Below are positions 1 through 7,984 of a stretch of 35,316 nucleotides of DNA, in pieces; positions within the stretch are counted from its first letter, which is position 1, and each line of letters starts with the position of its first letter. The notes beneath the pieces are model-generated. The model searched no databases. It had not been told where the DNA came from and was given only the letters and a program-made list of their open reading frames with translations. This DNA comes from Saprospiraceae bacterium (lineage in GTDB: Bacteria > Bacteroidota > Bacteroidia > Chitinophagales > Saprospiraceae). The stretch is taken from assembly GCA_016787285.1 (NCBI GenBank), contig JAEUUV010000138.1:1-35316 (forward strand), written 5' to 3'. The position numbers were made by a program, and so were the translations under genes.

Positions 1-992
1 CCGTCGCCGCCCTGAATGAAGCAATACTCCTGGTGCGGGTACTTGCCGAAATGCTCGTTGATAATAGTGCGGGCACGGTTCATAATGGCCGGCAAGGCTT
101 CCCATTGGGCGTCGTAGCCCTGGCCTTTTTGCCAGAAAAAACGCATGATGGTGCCGTCGTCGGAGGTGATTTTGCGGTGGGTATAGTCCGGATCGGCAGC
201 CCACATAAAGTCGTGTACATTGGGCGCCTTGAAGTGCCAGGTGAGATTTTTCCCTGATGGGCGTTCCACGACGGCGCCTTCGGGTTCGTAGCCGTAGCCG
301 ATTTCGAGCGGGTTTTGCAGGTAGCCGCCTGCCGCTACTACGTAGTCCTTATCTATACGGATTTTAACATCATAATCGCCCCAGACGCCGTAAAACTCGC
401 GGGCGATGTAGGGGTTGGCGTGCCAGCCCTGGTAGTCGTACTCGCAAAGTTTGGGATACCACTGGGCCATGGAATAGTCAATGCCTTCGCTGTTCTGGCG
501 CCCCGAACGGCGAATCTGCAGCGGCACCTGCGCTTCCCATTTCATCTCCAGCACGCATGTGCTATGGGGCAGGATCGGCTCCGCCAAGGTCACCTCCAGA
601 ATGGTTTCGTTGGTTTCAAAGTCGGTTTTTTTGCCATTTTGGGTAAGCGACTCGACTTTGATCCAGCCTTGTTCCTTTGGCTTCAATTTCTGGATACGGT
701 CTGCCACCCGCCGGTCGGGATCGGCAATGGTGCGGGAACGCACATCCATCATGCTGCCCGGCTGGAAGGCATTAAGGTATAGGTGGTAAAACACGTTGTA
801 GAGCGTGTCGGGGCTGTTGTTGGTGTACGTCAGGCGCTGGGTACCGTCGTACCGGTGTTTGTCGGTATCCATGTCAATGGACATCTCGTAGTTGACCTGC
901 TGTTGCCAGCGTTCCGGCTGCGCGAACACGCTGTAGACCGGAAAACACATGGAAATCAGGATACCCTGGAAGAGTAGTGGCAGTTTTTGCAT
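1..992 (-). CDS. M1 family metallopeptidase, N-terminal part (cut by window edge)
   Basis: The reading frame is open to the left edge, so only about the first 330 residues are present. It starts at an ATG at 992 with a signal peptide (MQKLPLLFQG... to VFAQ, about 25 residues), so the product should be exported. The next part matches the N-terminal beta domain of M1 zinc aminopeptidases (tricorn/LTA4-hydrolase type), including YTNNSPDTLYNVFYHLYLNAF. The last visible residues, YCFIQGGDG, are the start of the conserved GGMEY substrate-binding motif of this family; the zinc site HExxH lies outside the window. By family it removes N-terminal residues from peptides in the periplasm or at the cell surface. 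Bacteroidota carry several such paralogues, so no gene symbol is given. The family call is strong; substrate and intactness cannot be judged. Confidence 0.88.
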   Translation of the reverse strand, partial: MQKLPLLFQGILISMCFPVYSVFAQPERWQQQVNYEMSIDMDTDKHRYDGTQRLTYTNNSPDTLYNVFYHLYLNAFQPGSMMDVRSRTIADPDRRVADRIQKLKPKEQGWIKVESLTQNGKKTDFETNETILEVTLAEPILPHSTCVLEMKWEAQVPLQIRRSGRQNSEGIDYSMAQWYPKLCEYDYQGWHANPYIAREFYGVWGDYDVKIRIDKDYVVAAGGYLQNPLEIGYGYEPEGAVVERPSGKNLTWHFKAPNVHDFMWAADPDYTHRKITSDDGTIMRFFWQKGQGYDAQWEALPAIMNRARTIINEHFGKYPHQEYCFIQGGD

Positions 993-1094
993 CTTAAAAA
1001 CAGTTTTGGGCAATAATACAGCGCAACAAACACCCGGCATGGATTTTTTGGAAAAACGTTCCTGCAGGATCACCGAGCTCAGGTTTTGCCGCCC

Positions 1095-1102
1095 TATCTT
1101 TG
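1095..1102 (+). promoter_or_regulatory. Bacteroidota -7 box (TATCTTTG) for the DUF6580 gene
   Basis: TATCTTTG fits the Bacteroidota -7 consensus TAnnTTTG and lies 29 bases before the ATG at 1132. It is followed by GCGCC, as at other promoters in this window. No TTTG lies at the usual -33 spacing. Confidence 0.55.
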
Positions 1103-1131
1103 CGCCGTTCAAGTTGACCAATTCCATCGTT

Positions 1132-1677
1132 ATGAAATACCGCATTGCCCTTGTCCTCATAATACTTGCCGCACTTTCCCGCTTGCTGCCGCACCCGCAC
1201 AATTTTACGCCCATAGCCGCCATCGGTTTGTTCGGCGCCGCTACGTTCGATCGCCGCTGGCTGATGCTTGGAGCGCCGTTTGCCGCGTTATTTGTGAGTG
1301 ATTTGCTGCTGAACAACATCGTGTACAGCCAGTACTACGAAGGATTTACCTGGATTACCTCCGGCTGGATTTACCTGGCATTTGCTTTGATCATTCTGCT
1401 TGGCCGGGTAATGTTGCACCAACGGGTTTCCGTGAAAAATGTGGCGGCAGCCAGCCTGAGCGCTTCCGTGGTGTTTTTCTTAGTGTCCAATTTCAGCACC
1501 TGGGCCGAAACCACACTTTACCCCAAAACCTTCGACGGCCTCATGCTTTGCTATGCAGCGGGGCTACCGTTTTTCGGCAATACCGTACTGGGCGACCTGT
1601 TCTTTTCCGCCGTGCTGTTCGGCGGCTACGCCTGGGCCATGCGCAGTACCCTCATCCGGGCAGGCTCACCCAACTAA
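1132..1677 (+). CDS. DUF6580 family membrane protein (putative transporter)
   Basis: A 181-residue hydrophobic protein starting MKYRIALVLIILAALSRLLPHPHNFTP. The stretch SRLLPHPHNFTPIAAIGLFG is the signature start of DUF6580 proteins, which are annotated as putative transport proteins distantly related to ECF-type membrane components. About five membrane segments are visible, at residues 4-16, 25-40, 44-62, 78-95 and 107-125, plus a C-terminal pair around 140-170. The ATG at 1132 is preferred over an in-frame ATG at 949, because 949 overlaps the divergent peptidase start and precedes the -7 box at 1095. The substrate is unknown. The stop codon leads directly into the repeat leader of the thioesterase gene, so the two genes may be co-transcribed. 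Confidence 0.8.
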   Translation: MKYRIALVLIILAALSRLLPHPHNFTPIAAIGLFGAATFDRRWLMLGAPFAALFVSDLLLNNIVYSQYYEGFTWITSGWIYLAFALIILLGRVMLHQRVSVKNVAAASLSASVVFFLVSNFSTWAETTLYPKTFDGLMLCYAAGLPFFGNTVLGDLFFSAVLFGGYAWAMRSTLIRAGSPN

Positions 1678-1730
1678 CCAGTCAACCAATTATCCAGTCA
1701 ACCAATCAACCAGCCAACCAATCAGCCGCC
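1676..1730 (+). repeat. 8-base-period leader in front of the thioesterase
   Basis: Six 8-base units follow each other without gaps from the DUF6580 stop codon: AACCAGTC, AACCAATT, ATCCAGTC, AACCAATC, AACCAGCC and AACCAATC (1676-1723). AGCCGCC follows, then the ATG at 1731. The leader is nearly free of G and has no Shine-Dalgarno sequence. Similar leaders with the unit AATCACTC precede the genes starting at 11927 (+) and 29181 (-). Confidence 0.85.
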
Positions 1731-2267
1731 ATGCCTACGCGTTCGCTCGAACCTAAAAAAGTATCCGAGAGCCACACGGTTATGACCGAAATGATCATGC
1801 CGAACGATACCAATCCGATGGGCAACCTGATGGGCGGATACCTGATGCGCTGGATGGACATTGTGGCCGCGATTTGTGCCGGCAGGCACTGCGAATCGCA
1901 TGTAGTGACCGCTGCGGTGGATCATATTTCCTTTCAAAAGCCGATCCGCCTCGGGGAGGTCATCACGCTTGAGGCCAGTGTAACACGTGCGTTCAATACT
2001 TCGGTGGAAATCTACGTCGAGGTGTTTGCCAACGACGTAAAAGGCCAGAATCCCCGGCGCTGCAACCACGCGTATTTCACATTTGTAGCGCTTGATGATT
2101 CGCGGAAAACCCCCGTGGAGGTGCCGCCGGTGTTGCCGCTGTCGAGCGAAGAACAGTCGTTGTACGAAAGTGCTGCGCGTAGGCGTGAGATTCGGCTTAT
2201 TCTTTCGGGCCGCATCAAAGCAAAGGACGCCACCGATTTGCGCAAGTTTTTTGCCGATCTGGATTAG
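1731..2267 (+). CDS. acyl-CoA thioesterase (hotdog fold)
   Basis: This 178-residue protein hydrolyses acyl-CoA to free acid and CoA in the cytoplasm, judging by family. The hotdog signature is clear near the N-terminus: MIMPNDTNPMGNLMGGYLMRWMD at about residues 20-42, matching the PxDTNxxGxxxGGxxMxxMD motif of YciA/ACOT-type enzymes. It is followed by VTAAVDHISFQKPIRLGEVI, which forms the central beta sheet. The length is typical for a single-hotdog enzyme of this group with a short C-terminal helix. The ATG at 1731 follows the 8-base repeat leader; a longer frame from 1548 would overlap the DUF6580 gene and is rejected. The gene ends three bases from the stop of the convergent oxidase gene. 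Chain-length preference cannot be read from sequence. Confidence 0.9.
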   Translation: MPTRSLEPKKVSESHTVMTEMIMPNDTNPMGNLMGGYLMRWMDIVAAICAGRHCESHVVTAAVDHISFQKPIRLGEVITLEASVTRAFNTSVEIYVEVFANDVKGQNPRRCNHAYFTFVALDDSRKTPVEVPPVLPLSSEEQSLYESAARRREIRLILSGRIKAKDATDLRKFFADLD

Positions 2268-2270
2268 CGG

Positions 2271-3539
2271 TCAGGACACCTGCGTCAGTTCGGAGTTATG
2301 TACTTCCTCCAGATTTTTACAGCCGGCAAGCCCCATCGTGAGTTCAAAATCAGCCATCCAGTTTGCCAGCAATTCCTCGACGCCGGCTTGCCCGTTCAGC
2401 GCCAGTGCGTAACAATACGGACGCCCGATACCCACTGCATTTGCCCCCAATGCCAGCGCCTTGAACACATCGGCGCCGCTGCGAAATCCGCTGTCAATCA
2501 GTAGCGGTACTTTTCCGCGCACAACCTCAGCGATACCGGGCAGCGCCTCGATAGTCCCGATGGCGCCGTCCACCTGGCGCCCGCCGTGGTTGGAAATGTA
2601 AATGCCGTCCACGCCGTAATCCAGGGCTTTTCGGGCATCGTCGGGGTGCAGGATTCCTTTCAGAATGATGGGCAAATCGGTGTGTTTTCGCAAAAATGGC
2701 AGGTCCGACCAGGTGATATTCGGTCGGGAGTAGATACTGATGAAGGTGCGCACGGCTCGCAAGCCGGCGCCGCTGCGCAGGTTGGCAAGGAAGGAGCCGG
2801 GAAAATTTCGTGTTGCAGCAAGCAGGGTCTGAATGGCGCTCCAGGTAATTTTGGTTTTGGTTTTCGGGGAGGAGTCGGTCTGATCCATGATTCTTCGAAA
2901 AACCGGGTCGGACGTGTACTGAGCGACTCCCATGCCCTTCAAAAACGGCAGGGACGCCAGGTCAAGGTCGCGGGTGCGCCAGCCCAGCATGGTCGTGTCG
3001 AGCGTCACCACAATACCGGAGCAGCCGCAGGCTTTGGCGCGCTGCAAAAAACTGACCACGAGTTCGTCGGAACGACTCCAGTACAGTTGGAAAAAACGCG
3101 ACGCGTCCTCCATTGCAGCCGCGCAGGTCTCCATGGGAACCGAAGCCTGATTGGAAAAAACGTATGGAATCCCAAACCGGGCCGCAGCGCGTGCTACCGC
3201 CAAATCTGCCTGCGAGTGAGCCATTTGCAAAACTCCGATCGGGGCGAGGAAGAACGGCGCCGGCATTGATTTTCCGAACAAATCAGTTGTAGTGTCGCGC
3301 TGTTCCACATTCCGCAACATACGTGGCACAATGCGCCAGCGGTCAAACCCGGCTGCATTTGCAGCCATAGCAGTTTCCCTGCCTGCCCCGCCGGCGATGT
3401 AGGCCCAGGCTTCGGGGTGCATTTTATCGCGGGCTTCCTGCTCAAGGCGTGCAAAGTCAACCGGCAAGGCCGGTCGGATACCTGCTGCACCATCCAGGTA
3501 GATCGTGCGCTGGCGGTCGAGGGCGTTAATTTTTTTCAT
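2271..3539 (-). CDS. FMN-dependent alpha-hydroxy-acid oxidase (lactate 2-monooxygenase-like)
   Basis: A 422-residue flavoenzyme of the glycolate oxidase/lactate dehydrogenase family, which oxidises 2-hydroxy acids such as L-lactate with FMN. Visible motifs are the N-terminal AWAYIAGGAG, the FMN-binding APIGVLQMAH, the FQLYW active-site strand, the lysine in ILKGI, the catalytic histidine and substrate arginine in ISNHGGRQ, and the phosphate-binding stretch DSGFRSGADVFKALALGANAVGIGRPY. The stretch LDTTMLGWRTRDLD resembles lactate 2-monooxygenases more than LldD dehydrogenases, so an oxygen-using enzyme is possible. The start at 3539 (MKKINALDRQR) is chosen because the longer frame to 3647 adds residues unlike the family. 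No signal peptide is visible. The exact substrate and electron acceptor are inferred. Confidence 0.85.
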   Translation of the reverse strand: MKKINALDRQRTIYLDGAAGIRPALPVDFARLEQEARDKMHPEAWAYIAGGAGRETAMAANAAGFDRWRIVPRMLRNVEQRDTTTDLFGKSMPAPFFLAPIGVLQMAHSQADLAVARAAARFGIPYVFSNQASVPMETCAAAMEDASRFFQLYWSRSDELVVSFLQRAKACGCSGIVVTLDTTMLGWRTRDLDLASLPFLKGMGVAQYTSDPVFRRIMDQTDSSPKTKTKITWSAIQTLLAATRNFPGSFLANLRSGAGLRAVRTFISIYSRPNITWSDLPFLRKHTDLPIILKGILHPDDARKALDYGVDGIYISNHGGRQVDGAIGTIEALPGIAEVVRGKVPLLIDSGFRSGADVFKALALGANAVGIGRPYCYALALNGQAGVEELLANWMADFELTMGLAGCKNLEEVHNSELTQVS

Positions 3540-3629
3540 GGCAATCAACCAAAAAGTGTTTCGTATTGCGTTATGCAGTAGTTTAACCGTCAAAAAAACC
3601 GCCTCAAATATCTGAAAATCAATCCAATC

Positions 3630-3662
3630 ATTGTAATTCCCAAGCAAGGCCGCTTACCTTTG
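3630..3662 (+). promoter_or_regulatory. Promoter of rlpA
   Basis: A -7 box TACCTTTG (3655-3662) is preceded by ATTG (3630-3633) with a 21-base spacer, close to the Bacteroidota consensus TTTG-N19-TAnnTTTG. The rlpA start codon lies 32 bases downstream. Confidence 0.65.
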
Positions 3663-3694
3663 CTCACGATTCTTAACAACAAAACTACAGTACG

Positions 3695-4582
3695 ATGCGC
3701 CAAACCTTGATCCTCCTCGCCGGCATTCTTGCCTTTTTTGCCACTCCGCTCACTTTTGCAAATGCCCAAAGTACTCAGGAAGAGTTCGGTAAATGCGGGT
3801 ACTACGCCGATGCCCTGCACGGCCGAAAAACTTCCAGCGGCGAGCCTTACGACAAAGGCCAACTTACCTGCGCGCACAAGTCATTGCCCTTTGGCACCAA
3901 CCTTCGGGTGACACGCATGGACAATAAAAAATCCGTAGTAGTGCGCGTAAACGACCGCGGACCGTTCATGGACGGCTATGTGGTGGATATCTCCCGCAAA
4001 GCAGCCGAAGCCATTGGGCTTATCCGCGACGGTGTGACCAAAGTCAAAATCGAAATTGTGGATCAGGCACCGGCAACGGCACAACCGGTTACCTACTCCG
4101 CCAAAACACTGCCGGCCAACCTGGAACCTGTGACGTATTCCACGTCGTCGCGTGTTTCCTCTGCTTCTGCAGCAACTACCCAGTTGGTCAAGGGCAAAAA
4201 AACAACAGAAAAACAACCTGCTCTCGTCACACCGGCAACCTACAGCACCGTAAGCCCGACCCCGCAGCCGATACCCGCGGAAACGAACACCTCGAAAGCA
4301 CAAATTTCCGAGTTGTACCAGGTTGAACTGAAGACTGTGAAAAGCAAAGGTTTTGGGCTTCAGATGGCCGTGCTTACGACTTCCGAGTTTCTGTTTCAGG
4401 AAATCAACAAACTGCAAACGAACTGGCCGGGCAAGGTAATTGTAAACCACGAGGAGGCCGGAACTGCCACCACATTCAAACTTATCGTAGGCCCGTTTGC
4501 TACACGCAAAGAGGCCGAAGCGCAGCAGAAAAAAGCCGGGACAAAAGGCTACAAAAAAGCCTTTGTGGTGGAGTTTGAGTGA
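3695..4582 (+). CDS. rlpA: RlpA-like protein with SPOR domain
   Basis: A 295-residue exported protein. A signal peptide (residues 1-25, ending FANAQS) is followed by a double-psi beta-barrel with the RlpA motifs GYYADALHGRKTSSGEPY, CAHKSLPFGTNLRV and VRVNDRGPF (about residues 33-125). A low-complexity Thr/Pro/Ala linker (about 130-205) leads to a C-terminal SPOR domain (about 215-295). RlpA proteins are septal lytic transglycosylases in Pseudomonas, and SPOR domains bind denuded glycan at the division site, so a role in periplasmic cell-wall turnover is likely. It lacks the lipobox of the proteobacterial protein. It has its own promoter upstream and a strong hairpin downstream, so it is probably monocistronic. 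Enzymatic activity in this phylum is not established. Confidence 0.88.
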   Translation: MRQTLILLAGILAFFATPLTFANAQSTQEEFGKCGYYADALHGRKTSSGEPYDKGQLTCAHKSLPFGTNLRVTRMDNKKSVVVRVNDRGPFMDGYVVDISRKAAEAIGLIRDGVTKVKIEIVDQAPATAQPVTYSAKTLPANLEPVTYSTSSRVSSASAATTQLVKGKKTTEKQPALVTPATYSTVSPTPQPIPAETNTSKAQISELYQVELKTVKSKGFGLQMAVLTTSEFLFQEINKLQTNWPGKVIVNHEEAGTATTFKLIVGPFATRKEAEAQQKKAGTKGYKKAFVVEFE

Positions 4583-4610
4583 TTTTGATGGTCTATTTAT
4601 AGGAAAAAAT

Positions 4611-4647
4611 GTAGCGGCGGATGGCTTTCATGGTCATCCGCCGCTAC
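4611..4647. terminator. Bidirectional hairpin terminator between rlpA and pfkA
   Basis: A perfect 13-base-pair stem, GTAGCGGCGGATG (4611-4623) with CATCCGCCGCTAC (4635-4647), has an 11-base loop. It is flanked by A-rich sequence on the left and GTTTTG on the right. It lies between two convergent genes and can serve both strands. Confidence 0.8.
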
Positions 4648-4682
4648 GTTTTGAAGCAAGTCCGAAAACTCCTGCGGAGCGA

Positions 4683-5669
4683 TTACTGCGCCAGAATATG
4701 CGCCATGCGCAAAAGGTCTTTTCCGAAGGTTTTGCTTTTTGAAATGGCTTCCTTGAATGGCGTGTAGTGGATGTTGTTGTTTTTTATTCCAACCATCACC
4801 CCGGATTTTCCTTGCAACAAGGCTTCAACCGCCCCGAAACCAAGGATGCTGGCCAGAACCCGATCAAATGCCGAAGGCGACCCGCCCCGTTGCAGGTGGC
4901 CGATGACCGTGACCTTGATGTCGTCGAATACGTCAATCTTTTCCTCCACCTGACGGGCAATGTCATACACCGTGCCCATTTGATTGCCTTCTGCTACCAG
5001 CACGATACTGAAAAGTTTAGACCGCTTGGCGCCGCGTTTGAGCAGTTTGACCAACTCCTCGATGTTGGATTCTTCTTCAGGAATCAGCACCCCGCCTGCG
5101 CCGCCGGCAATAGCCGTATGCAGGGCGATATAGCCGGAGTGCCGGCCCATTACCTCCACAAAAAACAGGCGGTTGTGCGAATCGGCGGTGTCGCGGATTT
5201 TGTCCACAGCCTGCACGGCCGTGTTGACTGCTGTGTCAAACCCGATGGTGAAATCCGTCCCGTACAGGTCATTGTCAATTGTGCCTGGAATGCCGACAAT
5301 CGGGATATCGGGGTACTCCTCCATGAATTTGCTCGCTCCGGTAAACGTCCCGTTTCCACCGATGGCGACCAGGGCGTCTATATCATTGTAAATCAAATTT
5401 TCATAAGCCAGTTTCCGTCCTTCCGGCTCCAGAAAACGTTTGCTTCTGGCTGTTTTGAGCACTGTTCCGCCGCGGTGGATGATGTTACTCACGTCCGAGG
5501 TTTCGAGGCGTTTGACACTACCGTCTATCATACCTTCGTACCCGCGGGCAATTCCGTACACGTGCAAATCATTATTCAGAGCGTTCCGAACGATGGCCCG
5601 TATGGCTGCGTTCATTCCCGGAGCATCGCCACCGGACGTGAATACCGCTATGCGTTTTATTTCCTTCAT
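4683..5669 (-). CDS. pfkA: 6-phosphofructokinase
   Basis: A 328-residue enzyme that phosphorylates fructose 6-phosphate to fructose 1,6-bisphosphate, the committed step of glycolysis. Family landmarks are FTSGGDAPGMN (residues 10-20), PGTIDND (128-134, with the catalytic aspartate 132), the substrate motif MGRHSG, the allosteric-site region RGAKRSK and QRGGSPSAFDR. The length is standard for bacterial ATP-dependent PFK. One oddity is that the nucleotide-loop motif reads GGNGT (104-108), where the canonical enzyme has GGDGS/T; in E. coli this aspartate helps bind magnesium. The following glycine, which marks ATP rather than pyrophosphate use, is kept. The gene follows the BadF-type kinase gene by 34 bases and is probably co-transcribed with it. 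Confidence 0.95.
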   Translation of the reverse strand: MKEIKRIAVFTSGGDAPGMNAAIRAIVRNALNNDLHVYGIARGYEGMIDGSVKRLETSDVSNIIHRGGTVLKTARSKRFLEPEGRKLAYENLIYNDIDALVAIGGNGTFTGASKFMEEYPDIPIVGIPGTIDNDLYGTDFTIGFDTAVNTAVQAVDKIRDTADSHNRLFFVEVMGRHSGYIALHTAIAGGAGGVLIPEEESNIEELVKLLKRGAKRSKLFSIVLVAEGNQMGTVYDIARQVEEKIDVFDDIKVTVIGHLQRGGSPSAFDRVLASILGFGAVEALLQGKSGVMVGIKNNNIHYTPFKEAISKSKTFGKDLLRMAHILAQ

Positions 5670-5703
5670 CTTGTTTTTGAATCAGTTACTAAATTTTGGG
5701 AAA

Positions 5704-6549
5704 TCAAATTTGTGGCGGCAAATGGTACTCTGCCAGGGAGTAAATAGGCTTCCGCACGACTTCGCCGAGTTGAAGTTTGCGCGCCTCCAGGCACTCGGCC
5801 AGCAACTCCCGAAAATGGTAGGCTATCGAACCCACAAAATGTACGGGCACCGAAAGATGACCGCTGTATTTACGCACGTGGTGGTCGAGAAATGCGCCAA
5901 AAGATTCCTTGACCAACTGTTGAATAAAGGGATGCGTGCTATGTTCGCCCAGAAAACGGGTGAAGGTAGCCAGATAAGTATTCGCCCCGCGTTCGTATAT
6001 CCGGTCTTTGATCGCGTCAGGTCCTTCCGGATGTTCGGCATCAAATGCTGCCTTCAAATCGGAAGGCAGTTCGCGGTAAAACCAGGCCCGAAGCAACGCT
6101 TTGCCAAGGTGCGTGCCGCTACCTTCATCGCCGAGCAGCCAGCCCAGGGAAACTACATTGTCCAGAATTTTCCGGCCATCGTAATAGCAACTGTTCGAAC
6201 CGGTACCCAGAATACACGCGATGCCCGGACTTCTTTTGCAGGTAGCCCGGGCGGCGCCAAGCAAATCATGCTCCACTTCAACCTGTGCATTCGGAAATAC
6301 ATGCCGCAAGGCTTTTGCCACGATTTCCGCACGATGCTCATCGTGCACGCCGGTTCCATAAAACCACACATGCTCCACTGTAGTCGCTTCCACTTTCGGA
6401 ATCAGTTGCTCTTCCAGAATTTCTTCTATTTCGTGTGTAGAGTGGAAAAACGGACTAAACCCCACGGTATTTTCCAGTTGATGGTCGCGTCCCCCGCGTA
6501 CAAGCAGCCAGTCGCATTTCGTAGAACCGCAATCAGCAATGATTACCAT
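5704..6549 (-). CDS. BadF/BadG-type sugar kinase (N-acetylglucosamine kinase-like)
   Basis: A 281-residue member of the ASKHA (actin/hexokinase/Hsp70) fold. Phosphate-1 motif DCGSTKCDWLL is at residues 6-16, and phosphate-2 motif ILGTGSNSCYYDG and the adenosine-side LGWLLGDEGSGTHLGK follow in the expected order. Proteins of this size in Bacteroidota are annotated as N-acetylglucosamine kinase or BadF/BadG/BcrA/BcrD ATPase; the small size and missing iron-sulfur ligands favour a sugar kinase. The start at 6549 (MVIIADCGST) is chosen because the ASKHA fold begins there and the frame from 6702 runs through the promoter region. It probably heads an operon with pfkA, which fits feeding amino sugars into glycolysis. 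The substrate is inferred. Confidence 0.82.
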   Translation of the reverse strand: MVIIADCGSTKCDWLLVRGGRDHQLENTVGFSPFFHSTHEIEEILEEQLIPKVEATTVEHVWFYGTGVHDEHRAEIVAKALRHVFPNAQVEVEHDLLGAARATCKRSPGIACILGTGSNSCYYDGRKILDNVVSLGWLLGDEGSGTHLGKALLRAWFYRELPSDLKAAFDAEHPEGPDAIKDRIYERGANTYLATFTRFLGEHSTHPFIQQLVKESFGAFLDHHVRKYSGHLSVPVHFVGSIAYHFRELLAECLEARKLQLGEVVRKPIYSLAEYHLPPQI

Positions 6550-6609
6550 TTGTAAATCAGTCTTTTTTAGTAAAAAAGTGTGTAAAACATACACGAAGTT
6601 CAAGTGGGG

Positions 6610-6617
6610 CAAAAATA
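6610..6617 (-). promoter_or_regulatory. Possible -7 box for the BadF kinase-pfkA operon
   Basis: On the minus strand this reads TATTTTTG, matching TAnnTTTG, about 60 bases before the start at 6549. No clear -33 element is seen. Confidence 0.4.
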
Positions 6618-6767
6618 GCCAGCAATGCGATAAAACGGCGATACCGTTCAAGTATTTGTGCAGTAATTCGAGGTTTAAAAATTTTTTGTTTGACTTAAAC
6701 AAAACTTTTTGTTTTTCTTTGTGCCCTGTTCAAATCAACTCAGTTCCTCACTGTAAATTTTCAGGTC

Positions 6768-7601
6768 ATGGCACAACCACGTTACACCCACACGGCTATG
6801 TACTCCCGAAAAGCCCGCGCCACGCGCGAAAACGACAACCTGATGCACGAACCGCTACTTTGGCGGTGCCTGCTACTGGCTGCACTTACCTATTTGGTCT
6901 GGAGCGAAAAGATTGCCATAGTGCTCGACTTCGGTTCGGATCGCCCGATTGAACGTGCTTCGGCACATACTCCACGAAGCGTGCGAACTTCCCTGTTATC
7001 CGACATGACGCCCGTCGGGTCAGCCGCAAAATCGGCCCGGTTGAAATCATCCGTAGAACTGCCGGCGGGTTCTAAAGGGCATATCACGTACGTAGTTGAT
7101 CCGGGTTTTGCCGAACGGAACGGCACGGACAAACATCTTGCACAGGAATCAATTGCGTTGTGCCGGGAGTATGTGCAACGCTTTGCGCCGGTTGCCGTCG
7201 CCGAGATGGAAAAATATGGTATTCCTGCGAGTATCATTCTGGCTCAGGGCCTCCTCGAAAGCAATGCCGGAGCAAGCAAACTGGCCCGTACCATTAGCAA
7301 CCACTTTGGTATCAAATGCTTTTCAAACAAGTGCAAAAACGGTCACTGCGCCAATTACACGGACAACTCGCACAAGGATTTTTTTGTACGTTACGGCAAT
7401 GCCTGGGCAAGTTACCGGGCGCACAGCCTGCTGCTGAAAAGCAACCGCCGGTACAGCAGCTTGTTCGAACTGGCCCCCAAGGACTACAAGGGCTGGGCAA
7501 GGGGCCTTGAACGTGCCGGCTATGCGACCGACAAGCAATACGCAGAAAAGGTCATCGCACTCGTGCAAAACCTGGGTTTGCACCAATACGACGAACCCTG
7601 A
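6768..7601 (+). CDS. Membrane-anchored glucosaminidase domain protein (GH73-like)
   Basis: A 277-residue protein with one membrane segment (residues 30-45, LWRCLLLAALTYLVW), a linker to about residue 125, and a C-terminal mannosyl-glycoprotein endo-beta-N-acetylglucosaminidase domain (about 135-272). The motif YGIPASIILAQGLLESNAGAS contains the expected catalytic glutamate (E164), and NHFGIKC and the YGNAWASYRAHSLLL region follow as in FlgJ and other GH73 enzymes. It should cut the glycan chain of peptidoglycan on the periplasmic side. The ATG at 6768 is used; an in-frame ATG at 6798 is a possible alternative. A strong hairpin follows the stop codon. The domain is certain; the cellular role (growth, division or remodelling) is not known. 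Confidence 0.85.
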   Translation: MAQPRYTHTAMYSRKARATRENDNLMHEPLLWRCLLLAALTYLVWSEKIAIVLDFGSDRPIERASAHTPRSVRTSLLSDMTPVGSAAKSARLKSSVELPAGSKGHITYVVDPGFAERNGTDKHLAQESIALCREYVQRFAPVAVAEMEKYGIPASIILAQGLLESNAGASKLARTISNHFGIKCFSNKCKNGHCANYTDNSHKDFFVRYGNAWASYRAHSLLLKSNRRYSSLFELAPKDYKGWARGLERAGYATDKQYAEKVIALVQNLGLHQYDEP

Positions 7602-7629
7602 TGCACAGAACCGGGCCACAATTAAGAGA

Positions 7630-7683
7630 GGCTGTTTGAGTTTTTGCCGGGTATACTAACCCGACAATTAAACTCAAACAGCC
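7630..7683. terminator. Hairpin terminator between the glucosaminidase and secG
   Basis: A 14-base-pair perfect stem, GGCTGTTTGAGTTT (7630-7643) with its complement at 7670-7683, encloses a second small stem CGGGT/ACCCG (7648-7652 and 7659-7663). The two neighbouring genes converge on it. On the minus strand the stem follows TTTTTTGGGG; on the plus strand no T run follows, so termination on that strand may be weaker. Confidence 0.65.
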
Positions 7684-7732
7684 CCCCAAAAAATGAGAAA
7701 CGCAAACCTGCCGGCAGAACTTACAACGGAAG

Positions 7733-7978
7733 TTATTGAGCCGTCGTCACACTGGAATTCACAACCAGCACCGCCGCCACGCACAACACGAGCAGAGCGC
7801 CTGCCAATACCCAGGTGGCTTTTTCAATAAATTCGGTGGAGCGGGCCGCTCCGAACAACTGCTGTGCCTGTCCGCCCAGCGTCGGGTCAATACCGCCACC
7901 TTTGGGATTTTGGACCAAAATCGAAGCCATCAGAAGTACACTTACCAGGGCAATCAAAACTGCTAACGTAGATAACAT
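7733..7978 (-). CDS. secG: Preprotein translocase subunit SecG
   Basis: An 81-residue inner-membrane protein with two hydrophobic segments (residues 3-22 and about 57-75). They are separated by the SecG signature LVQNPKGGG followed by a Gly/Gln-rich loop and LFGAARSTEFIEKATW. SecG assists SecYE and SecA in moving proteins across the inner membrane. It is the last gene of the guaA-lptE-TPR-secG run, starting six bases after the TPR gene stops. In many Bacteroidota lptE, a TPR-like gene and secG are followed by groES-groEL; here a hairpin follows instead. Confidence 0.93.
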   Translation of the reverse strand: MLSTLAVLIALVSVLLMASILVQNPKGGGIDPTLGGQAQQLFGAARSTEFIEKATWVLAGALLVLCVAAVLVVNSSVTTAQ

Positions 7979-7984
7979 TGTAGT

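Noticed and set aside
2268-2270. Three-base gap between convergent thioesterase and oxidase genes as evidence of antisense control
   Set aside because: Tight convergent ends are common and no hairpin or promoter there supports regulation.
3540-3647. Longer start for the FMN-dependent oxidase
   Set aside because: The added residues do not resemble the family, and MKKINALDRQR is a natural start.
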